Under the pieces are notes generated by a model. The model worked only from the letters and a program-made list of their open reading frames with translations, searched no databases and was not told where the DNA came from. Shown here piece by piece: positions 38,153-47,372 of a stretch of 64,000 nucleotides of DNA. A program made the translations under genes and the position numbers. The DNA comes from VAZQ01 sp963816745. GTDB taxonomy: Bacteria > Pseudomonadota > Alphaproteobacteria > Rhizobiales > Xanthobacteraceae. The stretch's first letter is position 1. The number at the start of each line of letters is the position of its first letter. Location of the stretch: assembly GCA_963816745.1 (NCBI GenBank), contig CAWFLQ010000004.1, positions 62,001 to 126,000 on the forward strand, given 5' to 3'.

Positions 38153-38459
38153 GCTCGGCCTCCCATGCCCCCGGCGATTGGACCGCGTCGTCTTGACGGG
38201 CACCGCGGGCAACCATGGGTTGGTCAACCATGGGTCGGTCAAATGTATCCTCCAGCCTGTAATTTTCGCTGATTCAATCTTAAGACGGTAGTTGCTTTTC
38301 TTGTATTAGTAAAGTGGTGCGTATCTGCTAAGACCCGGTTATTCGTGACCGTTCACGGCTATAGTTGTACGCTATGGTACTCGGGCGTAGCGAGCGGCCT
38401 CTCGTTGTCGGCGCGGTTATCAAGCCGCTCGGTTCGGCTTGATGCGAGGAGATATCCTC
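38153..38459. other. Divergent intergenic region between the peptidase and crp-like genes
   Basis: This 307-base region is more AT-rich than its flanks, especially 38260-38330, and should hold promoters for both directions. No gene is visible. The clearest element is CGTGA-CCGT-TCACG (38344-38357), a palindrome resembling a Crp half-site pair with a spacer of four rather than six between GTGA and TCAC. Confidence 0.5.
38344..38357. promoter_or_regulatory. Crp-like palindrome upstream of the crp/fnr-family gene
   Basis: CGTGACCGTTCACG is a perfect palindrome of five-base arms around CCGT. The half-site GTGA matches the Crp consensus, but the spacing is two bases short. It is 102 bases upstream of the crp-like ATG and about 190 bases upstream of the divergent peptidase gene, so it may be an autoregulatory or shared site. 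Confidence 0.3.
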
Positions 38460-39194
38460 ATGTCGGTTTCTAGTGATCGTCGACCGGCCGAACGCGCGCG
38501 GGACAAGCTGTCCCTTCTCCGCAACCATCCATTATTCGCCGATCTTCCGTCGACGGTGATCGAGCATCTCGGCTCTTACATGAAGACGCGCAGGGTCGCG
38601 AAGGGGGCGACGATCTTCGCGAAAGGCGACCCCGGCACCGGGCTGATGGGAGTTCTCACCGGACAGGTCAAGGTCAGCGTGGCCTCCGCCGACGGCCGCG
38701 ACATCGTGCTCAACATCTTTCACGAGGGTGAGATCTTCGGCGAGATCGCCCTGCTCGACGGCCAGCCCCGCACCGCCGACGCCACCGCGATGTCCAATTG
38801 CGAGCTCATCGTCATCGAGCGGCGAGACTTCGTTCCGTTTCTGAGCGACCATCCGGACGTAACGATCAAGTTCATCGAGATTCTCTGCGCGCGGCTGCGC
38901 CGCACGAGCGAGCAGGTGCAGGACGTCACCTTCCTGAATTTGCCGGCGCGGCTGGCCAAGACGCTCCTCCTGCTGACGGCCGACACCGAGGCATCCGCGA
39001 CGAGACGCAAGGTGGCGATCACGCAACGCGAGATCAGCCAGATCATCGGGCGCTCCCGCGAGAGCACCAACAAGCAATTGCGGGAATGGGCGAAGCGCGG
39101 CTGGGTTCGGCTGGAGCGGGGCGGCGTGAGCGTCATCGCTCCCGACAGGCTGGCCGCGGTCGCAGCGGAAGGGGCGGCCTTCGATCCGTCCTGA
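38460..39194 (+). CDS. Crp/Fnr-family transcriptional regulator
   Basis: The ATG at 38460 follows GAGGAGATATCCTC. The 244-residue protein has a cNMP-binding domain (about 20-135) with FAKGDPGTGLMGVLTGQVKV and GEIFGEIALLDGQPRTADAT. The phosphate-binding cassette Arg is Arg106-like and present. A C-terminal winged helix (about 165-235) has ITQREISQIIGRSRESTNKQ and LREWAKRGWVRLERGGVSVI. No Fnr-type cysteine cluster is seen at the N-terminus, so cAMP-type ligand sensing or ligand-free action is more likely than oxygen sensing. The REC-cyclase at 27834-28943 could supply the ligand. Confidence 0.9.
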   Translation: MSVSSDRRPAERARDKLSLLRNHPLFADLPSTVIEHLGSYMKTRRVAKGATIFAKGDPGTGLMGVLTGQVKVSVASADGRDIVLNIFHEGEIFGEIALLDGQPRTADATAMSNCELIVIERRDFVPFLSDHPDVTIKFIEILCARLRRTSEQVQDVTFLNLPARLAKTLLLLTADTEASATRRKVAITQREISQIIGRSRESTNKQLREWAKRGWVRLERGGVSVIAPDRLAAVAAEGAAFDPS

Positions 39195-39228
39195 GTCCAC
39201 GTGCTTTCCGCTCTAGATTCGCGGATTG

Positions 39229-39277
39229 GCGCATGTCCTTTGCGGAAGACCGGTTGCCGCTTTTCCGGGACATGCGC
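39229..39277. repeat. CATGTCC/GGACATG palindrome between convergent genes
   Basis: GCGCATGTCC (39229-39238) pairs perfectly with GGACATGCGC (39268-39277) around a core containing CGGAAGACCGGTTGCC. It matches the element at 26368-26416. It sits between the ends of the converging crp-like and ECF sigma genes and touches the sigma stop codon, so it may serve as a two-way transcript end. Confidence 0.65.
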
Positions 39278-39894
39278 TACGACGAGGCTTCCACGATGCC
39301 TTGGGTTGCGAGCAGCTCCGAGAGCTTGCGGCGAGCGTAGAACATCCGAGTCTTGACGGTATTGCCGGGAATGCCGAGGATCTCGGCAACCTCCTGCACC
39401 GATTTTTCGTGGTAGTAGACGAGATCGATGATCTCTCCATGCTCCCGGGAAAGCTGCCTCAGGCATCGCCGCAGAATTTCGCCGCGATGCTTGTCCTGGA
39501 GGATGACTTCCGGATCATCCGCCGGATCGCTGATGTCCGCGCTCTCTTCGTTGACCGACTCCTCGGTCCGGTGGCGCAGCTCGGCGAGCGCCTTGTAGCG
39601 CGCGATGGCCAGAATCCATGTGGTGACCGCCGAACGTGCCTCGAACCGGTGCGCCTGCCGCCACACGCTGAGGAACGCCTCGCTGGTGACATCTTCCGCG
39701 ATCGCATCGTTGCCGACGATCCGCAATACGAAACGGTAGACCCGGACATGATGCCGCGCGAACAGCACCTGCATCGCGAGCCTGTTGCCGGCCGCGACCT
39801 TCTCGATCAGCGCCTCATCCGAATGGTCCCGCCGCTTTGGCCACGGCCGATTGACTGACGCGGTCGGGTTTGGCCCGGCCATATCGTTATGCAT
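39277..39894 (-). CDS. ECF-type RNA polymerase sigma factor
   Basis: This sigma factor is intact at 205 residues. Region 2 (about 45-105) has ALIEKVAAGNRLAMQVLFAR, RFVLRIVGNDAIAEDVTSEA and FLSVWRQAHRFEARSAVTTW. Region 4 (about 145-195) has LSREHGEIIDLVYYHEKSVQ and EVAEILGIPGNTVKTRMFYA. No anti-sigma gene is adjacent, and it is not accompanied by PhyR/NepR. The partner-switching genes at 42.1-44.3 kb are the nearest candidates for post-translational control, which is speculative. Confidence 0.9.
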   Translation of the reverse strand: MHNDMAGPNPTASVNRPWPKRRDHSDEALIEKVAAGNRLAMQVLFARHHVRVYRFVLRIVGNDAIAEDVTSEAFLSVWRQAHRFEARSAVTTWILAIARYKALAELRHRTEESVNEESADISDPADDPEVILQDKHRGEILRRCLRQLSREHGEIIDLVYYHEKSVQEVAEILGIPGNTVKTRMFYARRKLSELLATQGIVEASS

Positions 39895-40036
39895 GGGAAG
39901 CTCCCCTGTTTTTCTTAACCATCAATGTCAGTAGCCCCGCGATGGCTGCGTACTCTGTTAAGCGCTTCACACAGTCGGGGAGTTTTTGGGGGGCGGGGCC
40001 GTCGCGCGCGACGGAACTACGGGAGCGAAATTGCGA

Positions 40037-42143
40037 TCAATTTGAAACGATTTCAGACGGCGGGGCCGAAACTTCGCCGAGCTGGCGGTAGATGCCGATT
40101 GCCCGGTCGTGCAGCGAATGCGCCTGCGGCAGATCGCCGGCGAACAGCCGGGCGGAGGCGAGCGCGCTCAGGCAGCGCGCCAGGGTCTTGGTGTTTCCGA
40201 ACGGACTTACCAACGCATTCGCCCGGCGCAAAAGACGCTCGCCCTCGTCGAGGTTGTCCGGCAGCAGGCGCGCGGTGCCGGCTCGCAATAGTGCGCGCCC
40301 CTCGTGAAAGCCGTTTCCGAGCTTGCGATACAGGACCGCGGCGCGCATCGCCTCGTCGTAATCGGTGGGATCGTCGAGGTCGCGGACGTCGCCCGCCTGC
40401 CACGAGAGCAGCCGCGCCGTCACGTCGGGCGGTGTCGCCTTGGTGACCTTGGCGAGCGCTTCGTTCACCCAGCGACGATGCTCGCTCATCAATCCGAGCT
40501 CGGTCCATATGACATGGCTGCAACCCACGAGATCGAGCCCGACTGCGACGTCGCCGTCCGGCGCGAAAGCCCATTCCAGCGCGGCGCGCAAATTGTCGAT
40601 GTCGGCCTCGTAGCGGGCGGTCCATTGGTGCGTAGGGGTCGTCTCCCACACCGCAGCCGCCTGTCCCAGGCGGGTCGCGAAGTGCTCGGCATGCCGCCGC
40701 TGGATTTCAGGCGCATCGCCCTGCGCGAGCTTCTCGCCGGCAAAATACCGGGTCGAACTCGAGCAGGCAGTAGCGGGTCTCGTCGCCGCTCGGATCGGCG
40801 AGCACCAGGGATTTCTCGACCAGCGACAACAGCAGGTCCGCGATCCGCTCCGGCGGAGCGTCCGCGCCGGAGGCGACGGCCGTTATGGATGCAAGCGTGG
40901 TGCTGCCCACGAAGACCGACAGCCGGTCGAGCAATATCCGCTCCGTATCGTCCAAGAGGCCGTAGCTCCAGTCGATCAGGGCATGCAGCGTCTGTTGGCG
41001 CGGCACCGCCGTGCGGCTTGCTCCGGTCAGCAGCCGGAAGCGCTCGTCCAGCCCGGCCTCGAGCTGCGGCAGCGACAAGACCTTGAGCCGCGGCACCGCC
41101 AATTCGATCGCCAGCGGAATGCCGTCGAGCCGGCGACAGATCGATGCGACGGTCGCTGCGTTGCCGTCGGTCAAGGCAAAACCGTGGCCGAGCGTGCTCG
41201 CTCGTTCGACGAAGAGCTGCACCGCTGCGAATTTGCGGGCGCTGGCGCCGGTCGCCGCGGCCGCTCCATCCGGCGCCGGCAGTGACGGGACGCGGAGCAC
41301 GCTCTCTCCCGCGATCGCCAGCCGCTCGCGGCTCGATGCCAGGATCGACACGCGTGGGCAGCTCCGGATCAGCCGCTCGGTCACCCGGGCGGCCTCGGCG
41401 ATGACGTGCTCGCAATTGTCGATGATCAGCAGCAGGTGCTTGCTCTTGAGCGCCGCTTCCAACGTCTCGATCGCGGTTGTCGCACCGCCGAGATGTATGC
41501 CCAGGGCGCCGGCGATGATGGCGGTGGCCAGCTGCGCGTCGCCGAGCGGCGCGAGCTCTGCGAGCCATACGCCGTCGGGATAGTCGGCAAGGACGCCGGC
41601 GCCGGCCTCGATCGCGAGCCGGGTCTTGCCGACACCGCCCGATCCGGTCAGCGTCACCAGACGGTGAGTCTTCAGGCGTGCCGTGATCTCTTCCAGATCG
41701 GCTTCCCGGCCGATCAGGGCGGTCGGTTGTCGCGGAAGATTGTGGGAAGGAACAGCGGCCGACGCGGCGGCTCCCTTTTCCGTGGCCGGCGCGCCACGGG
41801 CTTCGTCGCGCATCTCGCCATCGATCGGAGCCACGAATCGGTAGCCTCGCCCGGCAACGGTGAGGATGCAGCGCTGGTCAGTGCCGGCCGCGCCCAGCAC
41901 CTTGCGTAACGCCGAGACGTGGACGTGCAGATTGTTCTCGTCCACCGCGATTCCGGGCCAGACCTCGGCCATCAGCTCGTCCTTGGTCACAAGCTCGCCA
42001 TGGCGTCGCACCAGCGCCAGCAGGACGTCGAATGCGCGCTGACCCAGCGCGACGGGCACGCCGTGGGCCGAGAGCTCGCGACGCGCCGCCGACAGGCGAA
42101 ATGGTCCGAACACGAAGGAGGCGGCCTCGGTCACGGGCGTCAT
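40037..42143 (-). CDS. Transcriptional regulator: OmpR-type winged helix + AAA/NB-ARC ATPase + TPR-like tail, one frameshift
   Basis: The start at 42143 gives MTPVTEAASFVFGPFRLSAA. The N-terminal winged helix (about 10-105) has DVLLALVRRHGELVTKDELM and NNLHVHVSALRKVLG. The ATPase part has Walker A TLTGSGGVGKTRLAIEAGAG and Walker B LLLIIDNCEHVIAEAARVTE. Near 40750 an extra T in GAGTTCGAC shifts the frame; restored, it reads CLLESTRYFAGEKLAQGDAP and continues with helical repeats to the stop at 40037. Restored length is about 701 residues. Such SARP/AfsR-like regulators integrate ATP binding and ligand sensing. The target is unknown; the gene is transcribed toward the ECF sigma gene. Confidence 0.83.
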
Positions 42144-42586
42144 CCTTGCCGGCTCGCGCGCGCATCCGGCGCGAGGAACCGCAACGTGAGCAGGTTGCGA
42201 TGGTCGCGACGTTCGTAGTGCAGGCTGGCGGCGAAGCGGCGCATCAGAGGAATGCCGACGTCGCCGATCTGCACCTCCTCGAGCGAGGCCGCCGCTGGCG
42301 GCGAAGGGGCGGTAGTCGGGTCGAAATGGCGGCCATTGTCCTCGACGCGGGCGATCAACGTCCCGCCGTGGCGCTCCACCTCGACCGCGATCTCGAGCCG
42401 TTCATCGTCAGCGCTGCCGTGCATGATCACGTTGGTGACGGCCTCCTCGAGGCAAAGCGCGACGGCAAACGACACGTCGGGTGACAGCATGCTCTGCTGC
42501 GTCCAGCTGTCCAGCCATCCTGCGAGCCGTCGAAGCTCGGCGAGGTCGTTGTGCAACACAAGGCGTCCCGCTTGCGTGCTCGCCAT
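42140..42586 (-). CDS. Anti-sigma factor kinase, RsbW/HATPase_c type
   Basis: This 148-residue GHKL ATPase begins MASTQAGRLVLHNDLAELRR; a GTG at 42595 overlapping the upstream stop is an alternative start. It has FAVALCLEEAVTNVIMHG (N box), ARVEDNGRHFDPT (G1 box) and VQIGDVGIPLMRRFAASLHY (G2 region). RsbW-like proteins phosphorylate STAS antagonists and sequester sigma factors. It follows the STAS gene and ends over the start of the wHTH-ATPase regulator, consistent with one operon. Confidence 0.87.
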   Translation of the reverse strand: MASTQAGRLVLHNDLAELRRLAGWLDSWTQQSMLSPDVSFAVALCLEEAVTNVIMHGSADDERLEIAVEVERHGGTLIARVEDNGRHFDPTTAPSPPAAASLEEVQIGDVGIPLMRRFAASLHYERRDHRNLLTLRFLAPDARASRQG

Positions 42587-42591
42587 CGGCG

Positions 42592-42933
42592 TCACCGCGA
42601 TGCCAGGGCCGCCGCCGCGGCCTCCTGCGTTTGAAAGATCGGGATCAGTGCGTCGGTGCCGGCCGTCTTCAGGACCTTGGCGACGTTGTTCTCCGGGCAC
42701 ACGACGACGAGCTTGCCGCCTTTGCTCTTGACGATCTTGGCGGCCACCAGCAGCACGCGGATGCCATAGGAGGCGAGGAAGCCAACGTCGGACAGATCGA
42801 CGATGATCGCGCGCTTTTCCGTGGCGATCTCGTTGAAGGGCAGCTCGACCACCACGGCCCCGGTCGTATCGAAGCGGCCGCGCAGGACCACCTTCGTGAC
42901 ACCTCCGGGAAGGTCCTGGACCTCCATGTCCAT
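42592..42933 (-). CDS. STAS-domain anti-sigma factor antagonist
   Basis: The start at 42933 gives MDMEVQDLPGGVTKVVLRGR. The STAS core includes AIIVDLSDVGFLASYGIRVL, in which Ser in LASYG is the expected phosphorylation site, and VAAKIVKSKGGKLVVVCPEN. Length is 113 residues. It pairs with the RsbW-like kinase downstream and with the divergent SpoIIE-type phosphatase at 43064, which would dephosphorylate that Ser. Confidence 0.88.
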   Translation of the reverse strand: MDMEVQDLPGGVTKVVLRGRFDTTGAVVVELPFNEIATEKRAIIVDLSDVGFLASYGIRVLLVAAKIVKSKGGKLVVVCPENNVAKVLKTAGTDALIPIFQTQEAAAAALASR

Positions 42934-43063
42934 GCAGCCGCTTGTTGTGGTATGGCGATCTCGCCCGTAGAGGATGTATACTCGCAATCGTTCCCGGAGG
43001 GAATGCCCGACGCCGAGTCTTATAAAGAATCTGCACGCGTCATCCCAATCGTGAGGAGCGCCG

Positions 43064-44263
43064 GTGGCCGATCGTCAGCCGACAGGGCAGGGGCCCCGCA
43101 TCCTCGTTGTCGACGACAACGACGACAACCGCTACACGCTGACGCTCTATCTCGACCTCGAAGGCTACCGCAATGTCGAGATCGCGTCGGACGGCGATGA
43201 GGCGATTGCACACCTCGAGACGACCGGTTTCGACCTCGTGCTGCTCGACGTGATGATGCCGAAGGTGGGCGGCCATCAGGTGCTCGCTTGGCTCAAAGAT
43301 CAGCCGCGACTGCACGATCTTTCCGTAATCATGATTTCGGCGCTCGACGAGATGCACAGCGTCGTCCGCTGCATCGAGCTCGGCGCGGTCGACTATCTGC
43401 TCAAGCCGTTCAACCCGATCTTGTTGAGGGCGCGTCTCACGGCCACGCTCGAGAAGAAGCGTTTGCGGGACGAGGTGAACGCGCACCTCGCCCGATTGGA
43501 AGGGGAACTCGAGGCCGCGCGCAAGCTGCAGCTCGCGATGGTGCCGCAAACCGTCCCGCCGCCGAGCGCGGAATTTCCGATCGACCTGCACGCCAGCATG
43601 GAGCCGGCGCGGGAGGTAGGCGGCGATCTCTACGATTTCTTCGCGACCGCGGACGCGAGATTGTGCTTTTTCGTCGGCGACGTGTCCGGCAAGGGTATGC
43701 CGGCGGCGCTGTTCATGGCGCGCGCGAAGGCCCTCATCCATGTCGCGGCCGATCTCATGCGCTCGCCCGATGGCAAGACGGCTGCTCCGGCCGAGATCGT
43801 CGCCCGCGTGAACCGCGAGCTCTGCCGGGACAACGGCGATACGATGTTCGTCACGTTGTTCTTCGCGATGCTCGCGCCGCGGACCGGCGAGCTCGAATTC
43901 TGCAATGCCGGCCACAATCCGCCTTACCGGATCAATGGAGCGGCGCTGACGCCGATCGAGGGCGGCAAGGGCATCGTCCTCGGCGTGCAGGAGGATGCGG
44001 CCTATGCGACGGGCCGGCTGTCGCTGGCGCCGGGCGAGACCATCTATGTCTTCACAGATGGGGTCACCGAGGCCGACGGTCCGCAGGGAGCGCACTTCTC
44101 CGAGGAGCGGCTGGAGGCCGCGTTGCGCGCCGCCGCGGGCGGCACGAGCGCCGAGATCATAAAGTCGGTTGCCGAGGCGGTGCGCCGCTTTGCCGGCGAG
44201 ACGCCGCCTTCCGACGACATCACGATGCTGGCGATCCGCCGCGTCGATCCGCCGCCAAAATAG
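43064..44263 (+). CDS. Response regulator with PP2C/SpoIIE serine phosphatase output
   Basis: The GTG at 43064 follows GAGGAGCGCCG. The 399-residue protein has a receiver domain (about 12-125: VVDDNDDNRYTLTLYLDLEG, Asp in LVLLDVMMPKVGG, Lys in YLLKPFNP). A helical linker follows, then a PP2C-type domain with REVGGDLYDFF, FVGDVSGKGMPAALFMARAK, VTLFFAMLAPRTGELEFCNA and the final PPSDDITMLAIRRV that supplies metal-binding Asp residues. It should dephosphorylate the STAS antagonist when phosphorylated by the kinase downstream. Confidence 0.92.
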   Translation: MADRQPTGQGPRILVVDDNDDNRYTLTLYLDLEGYRNVEIASDGDEAIAHLETTGFDLVLLDVMMPKVGGHQVLAWLKDQPRLHDLSVIMISALDEMHSVVRCIELGAVDYLLKPFNPILLRARLTATLEKKRLRDEVNAHLARLEGELEAARKLQLAMVPQTVPPPSAEFPIDLHASMEPAREVGGDLYDFFATADARLCFFVGDVSGKGMPAALFMARAKALIHVAADLMRSPDGKTAAPAEIVARVNRELCRDNGDTMFVTLFFAMLAPRTGELEFCNAGHNPPYRINGAALTPIEGGKGIVLGVQEDAAYATGRLSLAPGETIYVFTDGVTEADGPQGAHFSEERLEAALRAAAGGTSAEIIKSVAEAVRRFAGETPPSDDITMLAIRRVDPPPK

Positions 44264-44340
44264 CGTGAGGGTCCTCACACTTCCCGGGGGAGGATCTGGA
44301 GTATCTGGTCATCGGTTGGCACCGTCGCCGAGGTGACTGG

Positions 44341-46803
44341 ATGGGACGAGGCGTCCTCGCAACGACGTGGACCGCGCTTGGTGGCGCGGCCGGGGATGGC
44401 GTTCTCGCTCGTACCGGCCGCAGCCGCCTGTTCGACAAGTACGTCGCGCTCTTCGTCGCCGTCGTGGCAGTGGCCCTGTTGGCCAACGGCGTGTTCGAAG
44501 GCTTCGTCTACTATCGGGAGAACCGAGCGTCGCTGCTGCGCATCCAGCGCGAGCAGGCGGAAGCCGTCGCGGCCAAGATCAGCCAGTTCATCAAGGAGAT
44601 CGAGAGCCAGCTCGGTTGGACGACGCAACTGCCTTGGTCGACGCATCCGATCGAGCAGCGCCGGTTCGATGCGTTGCGACTGTTGCGCCAAGTGCCCGCC
44701 ATTGCCGAATTGGCGCAGATCGACGCCGGCGGCCGGGAGCAATTGCGCGTCTCGCGTCTTGCCTTGGACGTCGTAGGGAGCGGCATCGACCGTTCGAACG
44801 AACCGGGGTTCACGGAAGCCACGGCACGCAAGATTCATTACGGACCGGTCTATTTCCATCGCGATTCCGAGCCGTACATGACGCTCGCGATCGCCGGCGC
44901 ACGTCGGGACACCGGGGTAAGCGTTGCGGAAATCAATCTCAGGCTGACCTGGGACGTGATTGCGCGGACCAAGGTCGGTGAGCATGGCCATGCCTATGTC
45001 GTTGACGCGCGGGGCCGCCTGATCGCGCACCCCGACATCAGCCTCGTGTTGCGCAACACCGACATGTCCCGCCTTGCGCACGTGCGCGCGGTCAGGGCCG
45101 GCATGAATCGAGCGGGCCCGGACGGTCGCGATGCGGAGCCCGTGCAGGACGGGCAGGATCTCGACGGGCGCAAGGTGCTCGCCGCCCATGCGGCGATCGA
45201 GCCGCTCGGCTGGCTCGTCTTCGTCGAACTGCCCGTGGACGAGACCTATGCGCCGCTCAATGCGGCTTTGCAGCGGCACGCTTTGGTGCTGCTGGCCGCG
45301 CTCTGCTTTGCCGTACTGGCCGGAATATTTCTCGCCCGCCGCCTGGTCGGGCCGATCCAGGCGCTGCGGGCGGGCGCGGCGCGCATCGGCAGCGGCGACC
45401 TGTCGCAGCAAATTCGCATCACGACCGGCGACGAACTCGAGGCGCTCGCCGACCAGTTCAACGACATGGCCGGTTGACTACGAGAGTCCTACGCAGGTCT
45501 GGAAGAGAAGGTCGCGAGCCGAACGCGCGAGCTTGCCCGATCCGTGAGCGAGTTGCGAACGCTCGGGGAGGTCAGCCAGGCCGTCAGCTCTACACTCGAC
45601 CTCGAGACGCTGCTCTCCACCATCGTCGTCAAGGCCGTGCAGCTTTCCGACACCGACGCGGGCGCGATCTACGTCTCGGACTCGGCGACCGGCGAATTTC
45701 ATCTGCGCGCGACGCATGGCATGAGCGAGGACGTCCTCGCCGAGATCAAGCGGCGAGGCATCGGGCGCAGGGAAAAGCCGATCGCCGAGGCGGCTGCAAG
45801 CCGCGCACCCGTGCAGATCGCAGACCTGAAGGACGAGCCGCCGACGCCGGTACCGCTAATTCTGCTGCGGGCCGGCTACCGCGCGCTCCTGTTCGTGCCG
45901 CTGCTGAGCCCCGACGGAATTGCCGGCGTGCTGGTGGTGCGGCGCAAGCAACCGGGCGAGTTTCCCGCGCACGCGGTCGACCTGCTGCAGACCTTCGCGG
46001 CGCAATCCGTGCTGGCGATCCAGAACGCCAACCTGTTCACGGAGGTGGCGGAGAAGGGCCGCCAGCTCGAATTGGCGAGCCGGCACAAGACGCAGTTCCT
46101 CGCCAATGTGAGCCATGAGCTCCGCACGCCGCTCAACGCCATCATCGGGCTCACCGACATGATGTCCACCAACGCCGCGCACTTCGGCACGGAAAAGGCG
46201 GCCGAGCCGCTTCGCCGCGTGCACGGCGCCGGGATCCACCTCCTCGGCCTGATCAACCAGGTGCTCGACCTCTCGAAGATCGAAGCCGGTAAGCTCGAGC
46301 TCAGTCTGGAGAGGGTCAACCTGGCACTGCTGATCGACGACGTTGTCGGGACCGCGCGCCAACTCGCGGAGCAGGGCGGGAGCCGCCTCGCGGTCGAGAT
46401 CGAGGCCGGCCTTGCCACGATGACCGTAGACCCGATGCGGCTGCGGCAGATCCTGCTCAACCTGCTGAGCAATGCCTGCAAGTTCACGAAGCAGGGCGAG
46501 GTCGTGCTGCGGGTACGCAGGGTGCGCGGCCGCTGCAATTGGGTCGAATTCGCCGTGTCCGACACCGGCATCGGCCTCACGGCGGAGCAGCAGGCGAAGC
46601 TGTTCGAGGAATTCATCCAGGCCGATAGCTCGACGGCGCGGCGCTACGGCGGCACCGGCCTCGGTCTGGCCATCACGCGCAAGCTCGCGCGCATGATGGG
46701 CGGCGACGTGACCGTGGCGAGCGAGCCGGCCAGGGGGTCGGTGTTCACGGTCCGCCTGCCCGACGGCGCCACCGGTGCGCCGGCATTGGAGCGGGCATCG
46801 TGA
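44341..46803 (+). CDS. Membrane sensor histidine kinase, Cache-HAMP-GAF-HisKA-HATPase, split by an in-frame TGA
   Basis: The first part (44341-45474, 378 residues) has a membrane segment (YVALFVAVVAVALLANGVFE), a Cache-like sensor with RKIHYGPVYFHRDSEPYMTL, a second membrane segment and HAMP. At 45475-45477 the frame meets TGA where the paralogue at 29598-32055 has Arg (MARRLHDSY there, MAG*LRESY here), a one-base C-to-T change from CGA. The same frame then continues through GAF, the H-box FLANVSHELRTPLNAIIGLT and the ATPase boxes (DTGIGLTAEQ, TGLGLAITRKLARM) to 46803. Restored length is 820 residues. If real, a GTG at 45544 could restart a soluble GAF-kinase of 419 residues. Confidence 0.85.
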
Positions 46804-47171
46804 TCAGGCTCCTGTACGTCGAGGACAACGATGACAACGTCTACATGCTCAAGACGCGGCTCGAGCTCATCGGCGATTTCGAGGTTCTCGTGGCCGAGGA
46901 CGGCGCGACGGGATGCGAGATGGCCGCGGGCGCGCAGCCGGATCTGATCCTGCTCGACCTCGATTTGCCCGTCGTCAACGGCTGGGAAGCGACGCGCCGC
47001 CTGAAGAGCGATCCGCGCACGCGCGACATTCCGGTCGTCGCGCTGTCTGCCCATGCGCTCGCAGGCACGCGTGAAACAGCGCTGGCCGCGGGCTGCGACG
47101 AGTTCGACACCAAGCCGATCGACCTCGATCGGCTGGTCGCCACGCTGCGGCGGATGCTCGCCGGCAGGTGA
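46800..47171 (+). CDS. Single-domain CheY-like response regulator
   Basis: The GTG at 46800 overlaps the kinase stop as GTGA. The 123-residue receiver starts MIRLLYVEDNDDNVYMLKTR, with acidic residues at 8-9, phospho-acceptor Asp in LILLDLDLPVVNGWEATRRL, Ser in VALSAHALAG and Lys in FDTKPIDL. No output domain is present. It should receive phosphate from the kinase and may compete with the REC-SpoIIE regulator for it. Confidence 0.9.
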   Translation: MIRLLYVEDNDDNVYMLKTRLELIGDFEVLVAEDGATGCEMAAGAQPDLILLDLDLPVVNGWEATRRLKSDPRTRDIPVVALSAHALAGTRETALAAGCDEFDTKPIDLDRLVATLRRMLAGR

Positions 47172-47204
47172 TAGGGGGCCCGCGTCGATCAGCCGAAATT
47201 CATT

Positions 47205-47280
47205 CTAGTGTCCCGATTCTGAAGTTCGCACGCATTCGCAGCACGTTCTCATGCGAACTTCGGAATCAAAGGGACACTAG
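47205..47280. repeat. Bipartite hairpin element, copy 2, hairpin B
   Basis: The arms CTAGTGTCCC (47205-47214) and GGGACACTAG (47271-47280) are identical to those of copy 1. The inner stem (47215-47230 with 47252-47267) pairs at 15 of 16 positions but has a different sequence from copy 1. The following 13 bases, CAACTCTATGATT, are the exact reverse complement of the copy 1 spacer. It begins 33 bases after the CheY-like stop. Confidence 0.75.
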
Positions 47281-47293
47281 CAACTCTATGATT

Positions 47294-47372
47294 CTTAGTG
47301 CCCCTTTTGAACCCGAAGTTCGCAAACGCCTTTGCCGCGATGTCTGTGCGAACTTCGGGTTCGGGGCACTAG
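47294..47372. repeat. Bipartite hairpin element, copy 2, hairpin A
   Basis: The outer arms (TAGTGCCCC at 47296-47304 and GGGGCACTA at 47363-47371) enclose a perfect 16-base stem (47309-47324 with 47347-47362). The stop codon of the opposite-strand siderophore-interacting protein gene (47369-47371) lies inside the right arm, so the element forms the shared 3' end of two convergent genes. Confidence 0.75.
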
